Shown: positions 39,982 to 50,786, counted from the first letter of the stretch. The stretch is DNA of 64,000 nt from Ruminococcus sp. (GCA_017458845.1 JAFSZY010000057.1:53738-117737), one strand, 5' to 3'. Notes: generated by a model from the sequence alone, not told the origin. Program-made: numbers and translations.

Positions 39982-40440
39982 ATACTGTTGTTCCTTCAGA
40001 GCTCTTTCGATTGAGCGTTTCGCGGATTTTCTCGCCATATCCTCGCGCTTGTCGTAAATCTTCTTACCCTTGCACAAGCCGATTTCAAGCTTTATATTAC
40101 TGCCCTTAAAGTATACGCTGAGTGGAATCAGGGAATACCCCTGCTGCTGAGTCTGACCAAAAAGCTTGTTTATCTCCTTTTTGTGCATAAGAAGCTTGCG
40201 GACTCTCAGCGGGTCCTTGCACCACATAGCGCCCTGCTCATACACAGAGACGTGCATACCGTTGACGAATATCTCGCCTTTTACAATGGAGCACCAGCTG
40301 TCCTTGAGGTTAACTCTGCCGTTTCTGATAGACTTGACCTCGCTGCCCATAAGGGATATGCCCGCCTCATATGTGTCGATAATAAAATAATCGTGATAGG
40401 CTTTTTTGTTTTTAGCGATAGTTTTTACTGTGTCGCTCAA
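39979..40440 (-). CDS. smpB: SsrA-binding protein SmpB
   Basis: SmpB binds tmRNA and mimics the anticodon arm during trans-translation. The 153-aa protein has the oligonucleotide-binding core ([37 protein letters not shown]) and the tail helix [28 protein letters not shown], rich in Lys/Arg, that enters the mRNA channel. Length is standard. The start overlaps recR by 4 bp. It lies immediately upstream of tmRNA on the same strand, the classic gene pair. Confidence 0.98.
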   Translation of the reverse strand: MSDTVKTIAKNKKAYHDYFIIDTYEAGISLMGSEVKSIRNGRVNLKDSWCSIVKGEIFVNGMHVSVYEQGAMWCKDPLRVRKLLMHKKEINKLFGQTQQQGYSLIPLSVYFKGSNIKLEIGLCKGKKIYDKREDMARKSAKRSIERALKEQQY

Positions 40441-41036
40441 AGTTCATTCCTGCCTTCCAAAGCTCGGGCGAGCGTTACCTGATCCGCGTACTCAAGGTCG
40501 CCGCCCACAGGTATACCGTAGGCGAGCCTTGTAACCTTAACGCCCATCGGTTTTAACAAGCGCGATAAATACATAGCCGTAGCGTCACCCTCAACAGTCG
40601 GGTTAGTAGCCATAATAACCTCTGTTACATCTGAGCTCAGTCTTGCCAAAAGCTCCTTGATACTCAAATCATCGGGACCGATATCATTGAGAGGGGAGAT
40701 AGCGCCGTGCAAAACATGGTACACGCCCTTGTACTCGCCGGTCGCCTCCATAGCCATAGCGTCGCGCGGAGTTTCAACAACACAGATTATACCCTTGTCG
40801 CGCTTTTCGCTTTTGCAAACAGGGCACAGCTCGTCATCAGTCAGGTTACAGCAAATTTTGCAATAGTGGATTTTTTCGTGCGCTTCAACAATAGCGGTCG
40901 AAAAAGCCTCTGCTTCTGTTTTTGACATATTCAGTACATAATATGCAAGCCTTTGCGCTGTTTTGTAGCCGATACCCGGCATTTTCTCAAACTGCTCCAC
41001 AAGATTCTCCAGCGGAGCTACATTATAGTTTGCCAT
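40437..41036 (-). CDS. recR: Recombination protein RecR
   Basis: RecR acts with RecF and RecO in RecA loading at gaps. The 199-aa protein has an N-terminal HhH region ([20 protein letters not shown]), the four-cysteine zinc finger [16 protein letters not shown] at residues ~57-72, and the Toprim domain ([27 protein letters not shown]). Length is normal. It follows ybaB by 2 bp and overlaps smpB by 4 bp, within the conserved dnaX-ybaB-recR block. Confidence 0.98.
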   Translation of the reverse strand: MANYNVAPLENLVEQFEKMPGIGYKTAQRLAYYVLNMSKTEAEAFSTAIVEAHEKIHYCKICCNLTDDELCPVCKSEKRDKGIICVVETPRDAMAMEATGEYKGVYHVLHGAISPLNDIGPDDLSIKELLARLSSDVTEVIMATNPTVEGDATAMYLSRLLKPMGVKVTRLAYGIPVGGDLEYADQVTLARALEGRNEL

Positions 41037-41038
41037 AA

Positions 41039-41389
41039 TTAAAACAGACCGGGAATATTGAGTCCGCCCGAGAGCGCGCCCATAGTTTCTTCCTTGTCCT
41101 GATTAGCGGCTCTTAGAGCCTCGTTAGTTGCAGCTATTATGAGGTCAGAGAGCATCTCGGCGTCATCGGGGTCAATAACCTCGGGTTCAATCTCGATTGA
41201 CTTAACCTCCATCTTGCCTGTAACAACAACCTTGACGGCTCCGCCGCCTGCCGCTGCCGAATACTCTTTAGCCTCGAGTTCTACCGTGGCTGTCTCCATT
41301 GCTTCCTGCATTTTTTGAGCCTGACGGGCGATTTGCTGCATGTTGCCGCCGCCACTGCTGCCGTAGCCCTGTGGTAATCTTGCTTTCAT
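41039..41389 (-). CDS. Nucleoid-associated protein, YbaB/EbfC family
   Basis: This 116-aa small DNA-binding protein forms tweezers-like dimers in the family. The core [81 protein letters not shown] is diagnostic. The N-terminus is Gly/Ser-rich. It lies between dnaX (15 bp) and recR (2 bp), the canonical order. Confidence 0.97.
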   Translation of the reverse strand: MKARLPQGYGSSGGGNMQQIARQAQKMQEAMETATVELEAKEYSAAAGGGAVKVVVTGKMEVKSIEIEPEVIDPDDAEMLSDLIIAATNEALRAANQDKEETMGALSGGLNIPGLF

Positions 41390-41404
41390 AGTAGTTCCTC
41401 CTTA

Positions 41405-43132
41405 TTATTCCTCGTTAACTTCTATACCGTTTTCTTTTAGATTTGATATCAAATTCGCTAGCGGGTCGTCTTTGACTTCCTTTTTCTCAGGCTTTTTATA
41501 CGGACCGAGCTTAAAGGTTTTGCCTGTAATTTCCTGAATAGCCGTTCGGATATTCGATCTCTGCGAGCTCTGCTTTAACAGATTGAACGCTATATCGTTA
41601 TTAGCGTCAATCAAGAGATATTCGCCGCTTTCGTACGCGTTTGTTCCCGAAAATGCCGAACCGATAGCTTTTGAATATTTGCGTATATTTTCAACAACCT
41701 CAGGCCATTGTCTGAACGGCTTTGCGTTGTCGTAAATCTCGTCAACATTAACTGAGCTTTTCTTAACAAGTTTAGGTTCGGGCTTTGGCTCTTCGATAGG
41801 TTCTGTCGTAACCTCAGGCTTGGGCGGGGGAGGGAGCTCCTCATCGACTGCCGTTTCGGGTTCAGGTTCATTTTTTGCGGGTTCAGTATCGACAATTGTT
41901 TCAGCAGGTTTAGCCTCTTGCACGGCTTCTTCAGCTATGTCTTCAACGACAGTCAATTCCTCAGTCTGTTCCGTTTGCACTGCTATACCGGACTTTAACG
42001 CCTTTTCAAGAGCCGACACGCGTGCTGTCAATGCCTCGTTTGTACCTTCAAGCTCAGGAGATGACAGCCTTACAAGTGCCATTTCGAGCTCAGTCTTGTT
42101 GCTGTTGCCCTTGCCCATTCGCTTAAAGGCGTTTTGCAGAACATCCATAATATATACTATCTCACCGAGAGTCAGGTAATCGCACTGAAGCTGCGCGTCT
42201 TCATATTCCTCGTCAGACATAACAATCATATCTCTCGGGTGATTTGTCGCCTTAATCATCATAAGGCTTCTGAAATGGTCGAGAAGCTCGTCACATAACC
42301 GCGCCATATCCTTGCTCTCGGAGTACAGCCTGCTTACAATCTCCAGAGCCTTTGACGTGTTCTTGTTTATGCAGGCGCTGGCGAGCTCGAAAAGATAATC
42401 TTTCTTTACAAGACCCGCCGCGTCACGAACAATATCTATTGTAATGTTGTCACAGTTGCTCAGACATCTGTCGGTGAGGGAGAGGGCGTCACGCATAGCG
42501 CCGTCGGATAAAGCGGCGATAAGCCTTGCCGCGTCGTCGTCAATACTAGCGTCTTCCCGCTCAATAACGTATTTCAGCCTTTTGACAATTTCTTCAGGCG
42601 GAATACGGTGAAAGTCAAAGCGCTGACATCTTGAGAGAATTGTGGGCAGCAGCTTATGAACTTCTGTAGTCGCCAGAATGAAGATGACGTGCTCGGGCGG
42701 CTCCTCAAGAATTTTGAGCAGAGCGTTGAACGCCTGATCGGTAAGCATATGAACCTCGTCCACGATATACACGCGGTACTTAGCTCTCGCGGGTCTAAAC
42801 TGCGCCTCATCGATTATGTCGCGGATATCGTCAATACCCCTGTTTGAGGCGGCGTCCATCTCGACAACGTCAAGAATACTTCCATCGTCAATACCTTTGC
42901 AGTTTTCGCAAACGCCGCAGGGGTCGCCGTCCTTGAGGTCAAGGCAGTTTACAGCCTTGGCAAGTATTTTGGCGCAGGTTGTTTTACCCGTACCGCGCGA
43001 GCCCGTAAACAGATAAGCGTGGTTTATTCTGCCCGCTTTCAGCGCGTTTTTAAGTGTTTTGGTAACCTGAGGCTGACCGACAACATCATCAAAACTCTGC
43101 GGTCTCCATTTTCTGTAAAGAACCTGATACAA
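41405..43132 (-). CDS. dnaX: DNA polymerase III subunit gamma/tau
   Basis: DnaX is the clamp-loader ATPase of the replicase. The 575-aa protein has Walker A GSRGTGKTT, the four-Cys zinc module (CLDLKDGDPCGVCENC) and the sensor region IVDEVHMLTDQAFNALLKILEEPPEHV. A Pro/Glu-rich linker (residues ~395-465) precedes the tau C-terminal domain. I chose the TTG at 43132, which yields MYQVLYRKWRPQSF as in homologs and has AAGGAG 8 bases upstream; the in-frame GTG at 43141 is too close to that site to use it. No clear gamma frameshift signal was found by eye. Confidence 0.95.
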   Translation of the reverse strand: MYQVLYRKWRPQSFDDVVGQPQVTKTLKNALKAGRINHAYLFTGSRGTGKTTCAKILAKAVNCLDLKDGDPCGVCENCKGIDDGSILDVVEMDAASNRGIDDIRDIIDEAQFRPARAKYRVYIVDEVHMLTDQAFNALLKILEEPPEHVIFILATTEVHKLLPTILSRCQRFDFHRIPPEEIVKRLKYVIEREDASIDDDAARLIAALSDGAMRDALSLTDRCLSNCDNITIDIVRDAAGLVKKDYLFELASACINKNTSKALEIVSRLYSESKDMARLCDELLDHFRSLMMIKATNHPRDMIVMSDEEYEDAQLQCDYLTLGEIVYIMDVLQNAFKRMGKGNSNKTELEMALVRLSSPELEGTNEALTARVSALEKALKSGIAVQTEQTEELTVVEDIAEEAVQEAKPAETIVDTEPAKNEPEPETAVDEELPPPPKPEVTTEPIEEPKPEPKLVKKSSVNVDEIYDNAKPFRQWPEVVENIRKYSKAIGSAFSGTNAYESGEYLLIDANNDIAFNLLKQSSQRSNIRTAIQEITGKTFKLGPYKKPEKKEVKDDPLANLISNLKENGIEVNEE

Positions 43133-43199
43133 AACACTCACTCCTTTTTAGTAACTATAAAAAATTGCAAACCGTTTACCGTAAAGGTTTACGGTTCTC

Positions 43200-43326
43200 A
43201 TTTGAATAAGTGAACGACAGACTTACTGCATCGCATCGGTGGTGATGCTTAATGCTGCTCGGTTCCCCGCCTGACATGGTTCACAGACCCCAATCGTGCA
43301 GGGCCTGCCGCTCACTTATTCAAACG
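43200..43326 (-). ncRNA. ffs: Signal recognition particle RNA (small bacterial type)
   Basis: Read on the minus strand, TTTGAATAAGTGA pairs with TCACTTATTCAAA to close a long hairpin. The apical domain has GTCAGGCGGGGAACCGAGCAGC, which contains the SRP core motif (GGAA-type tetraloop with AGCAGC). It stands directly upstream of dnaX, the same order as scr-dnaX in Bacillus. It would assemble with Ffh (not in the window). Confidence 0.93.
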
Positions 43327-43394
43327 AACTAACAGTTTGCAATGTATAATATATTTTACCATATAATTTTAATAAAATCAATAGATTTTATTAA

Positions 43395-43435
43395 AGTATT
43401 CAGTAGTCAGCAGTCAGCGGTCAGTGAATGTCGAG
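43395..43435. repeat. Short heptameric repeat (AGTAGTCAGCAGTCAGCGGTCAGT type)
   Basis: Five imperfect units of the CAGTAGTCAG family lie in the SRP RNA-ilvC gap (43327-43586). Apart from this run and the terminator at 43503 I see nothing in that gap. Confidence 0.65.
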
Positions 43436-43502
43436 TTCAAAAAAGCAAATAAAGGAAAAATCTATTCCCGAACTATTTATATTATTACATACAAAAGAAT
43501 AA

Positions 43503-43528
43503 GCAGAGCCTCTCGAGAGAAGCTCTGC
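43503..43528 (-). terminator. Terminator of ilvC
   Basis: GCAGAGC pairs with GCTCTGC around a CTCTCGAGAG inner palindrome, followed on the minus strand by TTATTCTTTT. Confidence 0.75.
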
Positions 43529-43586
43529 AAATAAATGTGTTTGTTAACGAAAAACTTTCAACTGTATACTGACTACTTAGAACTGA

Positions 43587-45181
<1,595 letters not shown>

Positions 45182-45195
45182 ACCTTACAACCCCC

Positions 45196-46821
45196 TTAAA
45201 GTATCGACGGAGTGTCGGGATGAACGCGGCAAACAAGTACAAACGGCTTGTCGCTCTCGACAATCTTGTTGATGTATTTCTCGGCGTCCTCGTTGGAGCT
45301 GACCTCGGCTGAATCTATGCCGTACGCTTTGGCAATAGCTACAATATCGGGTTCCTCGTTGAGTATTGTTCCCGAGTGGCGTGAGTTGTAGTGGTTGTCC
45401 TGAAGCTCTCTTACCATACCAAGTCGGTAATTGCGCATAACAATAATCTTTATGTTCAGATTTTCCTGAACAATTGTGGACAGCTCATTCATACCCATCT
45501 GGAAGCTTCCGTCGCCGCATACTACAACGACGTCACGTTTTTTGAGACCAAGCTTGGCGCCTATCGCCGCGGGAATTGAATAACCCATCGTGCCCATACC
45601 GCCTGTCGTGAAGAACCTGCCCTCACGAATGCGGAAGTTGTTAGCGCACCAAATCTGATTCTGACCTACGTCAGCGCAAAGAATAGCCTTTGCTTTCAGC
45701 ATTGAGCTGAGGTTTCCGATTAATGTTCTGGGCTCAACATAACCGTCAAAGGTCGTAATCTTGTTTTGGTAGTGAGCCTTTAAGTTCTTAACCTCTGCGT
45801 CCCATTCGGCAGATATCTTGTAGTCGCCGATTTCCTCAATCAGATTCTTGAGGACATTATTCATATCGCCTACAATCGGGATATCAACCTTTACGTTTTT
45901 GCCGATTTCGGCGGGGTCTATATCAATATGTATGATTTTTGTGGTGTTACCCATCTGGTCGGGAGCCGCGATAGCTCTGTCGCCGAGCCTTGCTCCGCAC
46001 ACAATCGCGAGGTCGGTTTCGTGAAGAGCTTTGTTGGCGCAGCGCCTGCCGTGAGTTCCGAGCATACCGAGGTATAGGGGATGGTCGCTCGGCATAACAC
46101 CGATACCCATCATCGTTGAGAGAATAGGAATCTGTGTGTTCTCGGCGAATTTCTGAAGCTTTAATTTCGCGCCCGAGCTAAGTACACCGCCGCCCGATAC
46201 GATAATCGGTCTTTTTGCTTTTTTTATAAGCCCAGCCGCTTTTTGCACCTGAACGGAATGCCCTTTTGTGTTGGGCTTATATCCTCTTATATCAACCTTG
46301 TCGGGATACTCAAAGCTCTCAATAGAGTTAGTCTGAACATCCACAGGGATATCAATAAGCACGGGACCGGGTCTGCCTGTAGCCGCAATATGAAAAGCTT
46401 CCTTGAATATGCGGGGCAAATCCTCGGTTCTTTTAACGAGATATGTGTGCTTTGTAAAAGGCTCGCACGCTCCTGTTATGTCAGCTTCCTGAAAGCTGTC
46501 GCTCCCGAGCAAGTCGGAACGCACCTGACCTGTAATGGCAACCATCGGGATTGAGTCCATATGAGCGGTGGCGATACCTGTAATCAGGTTGGTGGCCCCG
46601 GGACCCGATGTAGCGACGCATACCCCGGGTTTCATCCGCGCGCGGGCGTAACCGCTGGCAGCGTGAGCCGCGTTCTGTTCCTGACGTACAAGAACGTGAT
46701 GAACATCCGAGTCGTATATAGCGTCATAAAACGGACAAATAGTCGCGCCCGGATAGCCGAAAACGGTGTCAACGCCCTCAGCCTGTAAGCACTTAACCAT
46801 TATATCTGCGCCGGTTATCAT
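45196..46821 (-). CDS. ilvB: Acetolactate synthase large subunit
   Basis: This ThDP-dependent enzyme condenses pyruvate to acetolactate in the first common step of branched-chain amino acid synthesis. The 541-aa protein has the N-terminal Pyr domain (GADIMVKCLQAEGVDTVFGYPGATICPFYDAIYD) and the PP domain with the ThDP motif GDGSFQMGMNELSTIVQENLNIKIIVMRN. Two of the family stretches, SGPGATNLITGIATAHMDS and GMLGTHGRRCANKALHETD, are clear. The start has GGGAG upstream. A promoter (TATAAT at 46856-46861) is close. No T-box or leader peptide is seen upstream; the R1 repeat lies there instead. Confidence 0.97.
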   Translation of the reverse strand: MITGADIMVKCLQAEGVDTVFGYPGATICPFYDAIYDSDVHHVLVRQEQNAAHAASGYARARMKPGVCVATSGPGATNLITGIATAHMDSIPMVAITGQVRSDLLGSDSFQEADITGACEPFTKHTYLVKRTEDLPRIFKEAFHIAATGRPGPVLIDIPVDVQTNSIESFEYPDKVDIRGYKPNTKGHSVQVQKAAGLIKKAKRPIIVSGGGVLSSGAKLKLQKFAENTQIPILSTMMGIGVMPSDHPLYLGMLGTHGRRCANKALHETDLAIVCGARLGDRAIAAPDQMGNTTKIIHIDIDPAEIGKNVKVDIPIVGDMNNVLKNLIEEIGDYKISAEWDAEVKNLKAHYQNKITTFDGYVEPRTLIGNLSSMLKAKAILCADVGQNQIWCANNFRIREGRFFTTGGMGTMGYSIPAAIGAKLGLKKRDVVVVCGDGSFQMGMNELSTIVQENLNIKIIVMRNYRLGMVRELQDNHYNSRHSGTILNEEPDIVAIAKAYGIDSAEVSSNEDAEKYINKIVESDKPFVLVCRVHPDTPSIL

Positions 46822-46855
46822 CCAAATTTCTCCCTTTAATTCATACTTAAACTAC

Positions 46856-46861
46856 ATTATA
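46856..46861 (-). promoter_or_regulatory. -10 element of the ilvBNC promoter
   Basis: On the minus strand TTTACT, 17 bp, then TATAAT. The -35 matches only 4 of 6. No attenuator was recognised in the ~35-nt leader. Confidence 0.5.
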
Positions 46862-46904
46862 GTACATTTTAAGCAAAAAGTAAAGAGTTTTATTATTGAT
46901 GTTT

Positions 46905-47055
46905 GTACCCCTTTTTAAAGGGGTCAAAATCGTTAAGCGTTTACGCTTCGATTTTGGGGGATTATCTTTCCTTTATCAGAACATTCTGACAGAGAACCGC
47001 TAACGCTGTACAATCCCCAAAATCAATGGATTTCAATCTCTTTAAAAAGGGGTAC
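46905..47055. repeat. R1 MITE-like repeat, copy 2
   Basis: It has the same ends and length as the copy at 482-633, with TCAGAACATTCTGA instead of the perfect palindrome at the centre and about 15-20 differences elsewhere. It lies between ilvB and the P-type ATPase gene, upstream of one and downstream of the other. Confidence 0.85.
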
Positions 47056-47073
47056 AAAATTGTTATTTGAATT

Positions 47074-48897
47074 TTACTTTAATAATCTTACCGCCCACAG
47101 CACACACAGCATACACACGCCTGTATCCGCCAGTACTCCCAACCATATTGGAGCGAAGCCTAACGCGGCGAGTATAATTACTATCGCTTTAATTGACAGA
47201 GCCAGAACAATATTTGTCTTAGCTGTTCTTACTGTTTTCTTTGCTATTGTAAAAGCATTGGGCAGCGCTTTTAGATTGCCCGAACTCAGCACAGCGTCAG
47301 AGGAGCTTATAGCCGCGTCTGAGCCGAGTCCCATAGCGAATCCGCAGTCAGCAGCAGCAATAACGGGAGCGTCGTTGATTCCATCGCCCGCGAAAGCGAC
47401 TGTTTTACCCGCGGATTTTAATTGATTTATGATATTAAGCTTATCCTGAGGCAAAAAGGAATAGTGTATGTCGTCAATATTTAACTCTTTGCCGATTTGT
47501 TCGGCGTTTCGCTTATTATCACCCGTCAGCATAACCGTGTGCTTTTTAATCTCGTCAATTACACTCTTTGCTTCGGCGCGCGCTTTGTCTTTGAGCTCAA
47601 ATTCGCCGATACATTCTCCGTCATATATTAGACTTGAGCTTTTGCCCGAATCTGACGCCCGGCACTCAATTATCTTGCTCTTGTATACAGCGCTTACGCC
47701 CTTGCCCGACTGTTCGCTGTAATCGCTCATTTCAAGCGTTTCGCCGTTATAAGCTTCAACTATTGCCCGGGCAATAGGGTGGGTGGAGTTCTTTTCCACA
47801 CTTGCCGCCAAAGCTAAGATATCTTCATCGCCATAATTCTTATAAGGAATTATATTTGTAATTTTCAATTTGCCCTCGGTTAGTGTGCCGGTCTTGTCAA
47901 AAACCATTGTGTCAACCTTGGCGAGGGCCTCAAGGTATTTACCGCCCTTTATGAGCACGCCTGCCTTTGAAGCTTTGCCGATACCGGAGTAATAGGCGAG
48001 AGGTACGGAAATTACAATAGCGCACGGGCAAGACGCAACAAGGCATACAAGCCCTCTGTAAATCCAGGAAGTCCAGTTACCAAAGAATATCGGCGGTATA
48101 AAAGCGATAAGTACAGCGATAACCATAACAATCGGTGTATATACTCTCGCGAAACGTGAAATCAGCTTTTCGTTGTTGCTCTTGCTCTCGCTTGCTTCCT
48201 CTACAAGTTTAATTATCCTGCTCGCTGTGGAGTCACTGTATTCTTTTGAAGTGCGAGCCTTGAGCAAATTATCGCCATTTATCATACCGCTGAGCAATTC
48301 ACTGCCTGCTTTACATTCAATAGGCATACTTTCGCCTGTGATTGCCGAAGCGTCCGCAAAGCCTTCACCCTCGGTTACTACACAGTCGAGCGGAACACGC
48401 TCGTGCGGCTTAATAATAATATCGCTGTAGATTTTAACGTTTTTGGATTCAACCGTTCGCTCAGTTCCGTCAATAATAACATTGGCGGTGTCAGCCTGAA
48501 TGTCAGCCAGCTTTTTGATACTCTTGCGAGAGTTTTCCACGGCTTTGTCCTCGAGCATTTCGCCTATGCCGAAGAGTATAGTTACCATAGCCCCCTCGAC
48601 AAATTCGCCCAGTACAAATGCCGCTATTACCGCGACGGTCATAAGCGTGGTTTCATCTATTTTGCGGTTAATAACAGACTTTACACCCTCAAGAAAAACA
48701 TCGTATCCCGAGAGTATAATTGCGGCTCCCGCTAATATTCCGACAGCAATTTCACTTACGTGAAGAAGCTCAAGTAAAAACGCCGCAACCGCAAGTGCTA
48801 TGGATATAATAAGTAATATTATTTCAAGTTTTGAATTGTCATTGTCGTGATGATGCTCGTGCTCGTGACAAGAGCAATGCTCATGCTTGCAAGCCAT
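47074..48897 (-). CDS. Heavy-metal-transporting P1B-type ATPase (CadA/ZntA-like)
   Basis: This is a 607-aa membrane pump. It has the phosphorylation motif DKTGT, the TM metal site SCPCAI and the HP of P1B ATPases. The N-terminus is His/Cys-rich (HEHCSCHEHEHHHD) in place of a heavy-metal-associated domain, which suits Zn2+, Cd2+ or Co2+ rather than Cu+. CPC is the metal-binding motif common to Zn/Cd/Pb pumps and to Cu+ pumps, so the call rests on this plus the SmtB-type repressor next door. The ArsR gene precedes it on the same strand (60-bp gap). Confidence 0.93.
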   Translation of the reverse strand: MACKHEHCSCHEHEHHHDNDNSKLEIILLIISIALAVAAFLLELLHVSEIAVGILAGAAIILSGYDVFLEGVKSVINRKIDETTLMTVAVIAAFVLGEFVEGAMVTILFGIGEMLEDKAVENSRKSIKKLADIQADTANVIIDGTERTVESKNVKIYSDIIIKPHERVPLDCVVTEGEGFADASAITGESMPIECKAGSELLSGMINGDNLLKARTSKEYSDSTASRIIKLVEEASESKSNNEKLISRFARVYTPIVMVIAVLIAFIPPIFFGNWTSWIYRGLVCLVASCPCAIVISVPLAYYSGIGKASKAGVLIKGGKYLEALAKVDTMVFDKTGTLTEGKLKITNIIPYKNYGDEDILALAASVEKNSTHPIARAIVEAYNGETLEMSDYSEQSGKGVSAVYKSKIIECRASDSGKSSSLIYDGECIGEFELKDKARAEAKSVIDEIKKHTVMLTGDNKRNAEQIGKELNIDDIHYSFLPQDKLNIINQLKSAGKTVAFAGDGINDAPVIAAADCGFAMGLGSDAAISSSDAVLSSGNLKALPNAFTIAKKTVRTAKTNIVLALSIKAIVIILAALGFAPIWLGVLADTGVCMLCVLWAVRLLK

Positions 48898-48917
48898 CCC
48901 TCATTCTCCTTTCTAAA

Positions 48918-48950
48918 TACGGACAGGCGCGGAGACCTGTCCATACGCGG
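48918..48950. repeat. Small hairpin GGACAGG...CCTGTCC in the ArsR-ATPase gap
   Basis: GGACAGGCGCGGAGACCTGTCC folds as a stem-loop within the 60-bp gap. It is too short for a firm terminator; it may lower readthrough. Confidence 0.4.
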
Positions 48951-48957
48951 GTTGTAG

Positions 48958-49254
48958 CTATTCTAATACATGGTCAAGTCCCATTTCTATAATTTTCTTG
49001 ACGTGGTCATCGTCAAGGCTGTAGTAAATCTGCTTGCCCTCACGGCGGATTTTTACGAGTTTATTTGTCCTTAATACTCTCAGCTGATGCGAAATTGTGC
49101 TCTGCTCCATATTGAGAGCTTCGGCAATTTCGCCCACAGAGTTTTCGCCGTCAAAGAGTGTATACATAATACGCAGTCTTGTGGAGTCGCCGAAAACCTT
49201 GAACAGGTCGGCTAGCTCAAATAGTATTTCGAGTTCGGGAATTTTATCTGTCAT
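48958..49254 (-). CDS. ArsR/SmtB family metal-responsive repressor
   Basis: This 98-aa winged-helix dimer represses a metal-resistance gene until metal binds. The helix-turn-helix is NSVGEIAEALNMEQSTISHQLRVLRTNKLVKIRREGKQIYYSL. The C-terminal helix has D, H, H and E in LDDDHVKKIIEMGLDHVLE, the alpha5 site of the zinc-type repressors (CzrA/SmtB), so Zn2+ (or Co2+) is the likely inducer. It is followed by the P1B ATPase. Its operator lies just upstream over the promoter region. GGAGGTT precedes the start. Confidence 0.95.
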   Translation of the reverse strand: MTDKIPELEILFELADLFKVFGDSTRLRIMYTLFDGENSVGEIAEALNMEQSTISHQLRVLRTNKLVKIRREGKQIYYSLDDDHVKKIIEMGLDHVLE

Positions 49255-49280
49255 AATTAACCTCCGTTATATCAATTGAA

Positions 49281-49302
49281 CATATGAATAATCGTTCATA
49301 TG
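49281..49302. promoter_or_regulatory. SmtB/CzrA-type operator
   Basis: A 22-bp imperfect palindrome with the core ATATGAATAATCGTTCATAT matches the ATATGAAC-N4-GTTCATAT type of the ArsR/SmtB family. It lies just downstream of the -10 and would block transcription when the metal-free repressor is bound. Confidence 0.88.
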
Positions 49303-49310
49303 ATATCTAA

Positions 49311-49339
49311 ATTATACTGCTAACATTTTAATATGTCAA
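49311..49339 (-). promoter_or_regulatory. Promoter of the arsR-ATPase operon
   Basis: On the minus strand a perfect TTGACA (49339-49334) and a perfect TATAAT (49316-49311) are 17 bp apart. The operator at 49281-49302 is immediately downstream. Confidence 0.88.
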
Positions 49340-49445
49340 GTGCTATCAGTGATTTTTCGCCTTTAAAATACATCTTGTTTTACGCACTTCTTTGTGCTAT
49401 TATATATATCGGTATTGAGAATTGTTAAGTATATAGGAGATACAT

Positions 49446-50678
49446 ATGAAACGTTTACTTTCTGCCGTTATTTCAATTTTATTGATTGCTTCGCTCGCTT
49501 TATCACTTGTTTCCTGCGGAGAAACCGATGTAACAGAATATGAGGCTGATGACGTTGCCGCTATCCCAACCGATATTATCGCTGTAACAACTTCGCCCCA
49601 AAAAAACGATTCAACTTTGTCCAAAGTCAGGAAAACCACAACATCCAAGATGAAGAGGAATATTAATTCTGTTTTGCAGTCATGGCTTGAAAAGAAACTG
49701 AAGGCGGATAATTTTAACGGTATAGTACGCGTTAGCAAAAAGGGTAAGGTTATTTGCGAAGCGGTAAACGGTACTATCTCTACAAAGAGCGAGAAGAAAA
49801 TTCAAAAAGATACTATGTTTGCTATTGCCTCGTGCTCAAAACAATTTACAGCTGCCGCCATTATGCTTCTTAAGCAGGAAGGAAAGCTGAGCGTAAACGA
49901 CAAATTGAGCAGGTTTTTTCCGAAATATAAGTACGGCGACAAAATCACAGTGAAAAATCTCCTCACTATGCGTTCAGGGATTCTCGATTTTCTTAACGAA
50001 CAGGGGTCATTCAAAAAGTACAACACTAAAAAGACCGCTTCCGAAAAAAAGAACCGTCAGATTACAAGGAAATGGATTTTATCGCAGGACCTCAAGTTTA
50101 CCCCGGGCGGAATGTATGATTATAACAACTCAAATTATTTTCTTTTGGCGGAGATTGTTGAGAAGGTTTCGGGGGAGAGCTTCGCGGACTTTATGAGGGA
50201 ACGTTTTTTTGAGCCTCTTGGTATGTACGACACAGACGTCAACGAGGAGCTAGCGTATTCCGACCGGCTGGCTGTTTCGGATGTAGATCCCGCGGATTTA
50301 CCAGGTGTCGATAAAAACCAGCCGCTTACAATCAGAGTAAGAGGACTTAACGTCGGTAACGGGGGATTGGTTTCCACAGCCGAGGATATAGACAAATGGC
50401 TGACTTCGTTCAGGACAAATAAAATCCTCACCAAACAGAGCGTAAAGGAAATGTCAACCGACCACAACAAGGACTGGGAGCACTACGGCTACGGGGTCAA
50501 GACAATCAAGAAAGACGGAGCTATTTGGCACGTCGGAGCGCTTGATTACTACGGTTCGTTTACATATACAATCCCGTCAAAGGGCTATAACTTCTTTGCC
50601 GTAACCAACGACAAAAAGGCTATGAATACCGATATTTACACATTCTCGTTCGGTATCATCAACAAGACAAAAAAGTAA
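49446..50678 (+). CDS. Serine hydrolase, class C beta-lactamase-related lipoprotein
   Basis: This 410-aa exported protein has a lipoprotein signal (residues ~5-23, ending LSLVSC with the lipobox Cys near residue 23). The beta-lactamase-fold motifs are SxxK in FAIASCSKQFTAAA, YxN in GGMYDYNNSNYFLLAEIVEKVSG, and a C-terminal HxG (IWHVGAL). It belongs to the Pfam Beta-lactamase (PF00144) family, whose members include D-aminopeptidases and esterases as well as beta-lactamases, so drug resistance should not be assumed. The linker after the signal is Thr/Ser-rich. Likely substrate of Lgt (25835). Confidence 0.9.
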   Translation: MKRLLSAVISILLIASLALSLVSCGETDVTEYEADDVAAIPTDIIAVTTSPQKNDSTLSKVRKTTTSKMKRNINSVLQSWLEKKLKADNFNGIVRVSKKGKVICEAVNGTISTKSEKKIQKDTMFAIASCSKQFTAAAIMLLKQEGKLSVNDKLSRFFPKYKYGDKITVKNLLTMRSGILDFLNEQGSFKKYNTKKTASEKKNRQITRKWILSQDLKFTPGGMYDYNNSNYFLLAEIVEKVSGESFADFMRERFFEPLGMYDTDVNEELAYSDRLAVSDVDPADLPGVDKNQPLTIRVRGLNVGNGGLVSTAEDIDKWLTSFRTNKILTKQSVKEMSTDHNKDWEHYGYGVKTIKKDGAIWHVGALDYYGSFTYTIPSKGYNFFAVTNDKKAMNTDIYTFSFGIINKTKK

Positions 50679-50691
50679 TATTTTATATTTT

Positions 50692-50720
50692 ACCGACTCG
50701 AAAAGAGTCGGTAATTTTTT
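50692..50720 (+). terminator. Terminator of the serine hydrolase gene
   Basis: ACCGACTC pairs with GAGTCGGT (loop GAAAA), then TTTTTTT. Confidence 0.88.
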
Positions 50721-50786
50721 TGAAAAATTAAGAATAATTGAGTAAACAGAAGAATTAACGAGGATACATATAGCTATTCGAATATT

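Noticed and set aside
46822..46904. T-box or leader-peptide attenuator for ilvBNC
   Set aside because: The leader is only about 35 nt before the start codon, with no GGTACC-type antiterminator and no run of Leu/Val/Ile codons.
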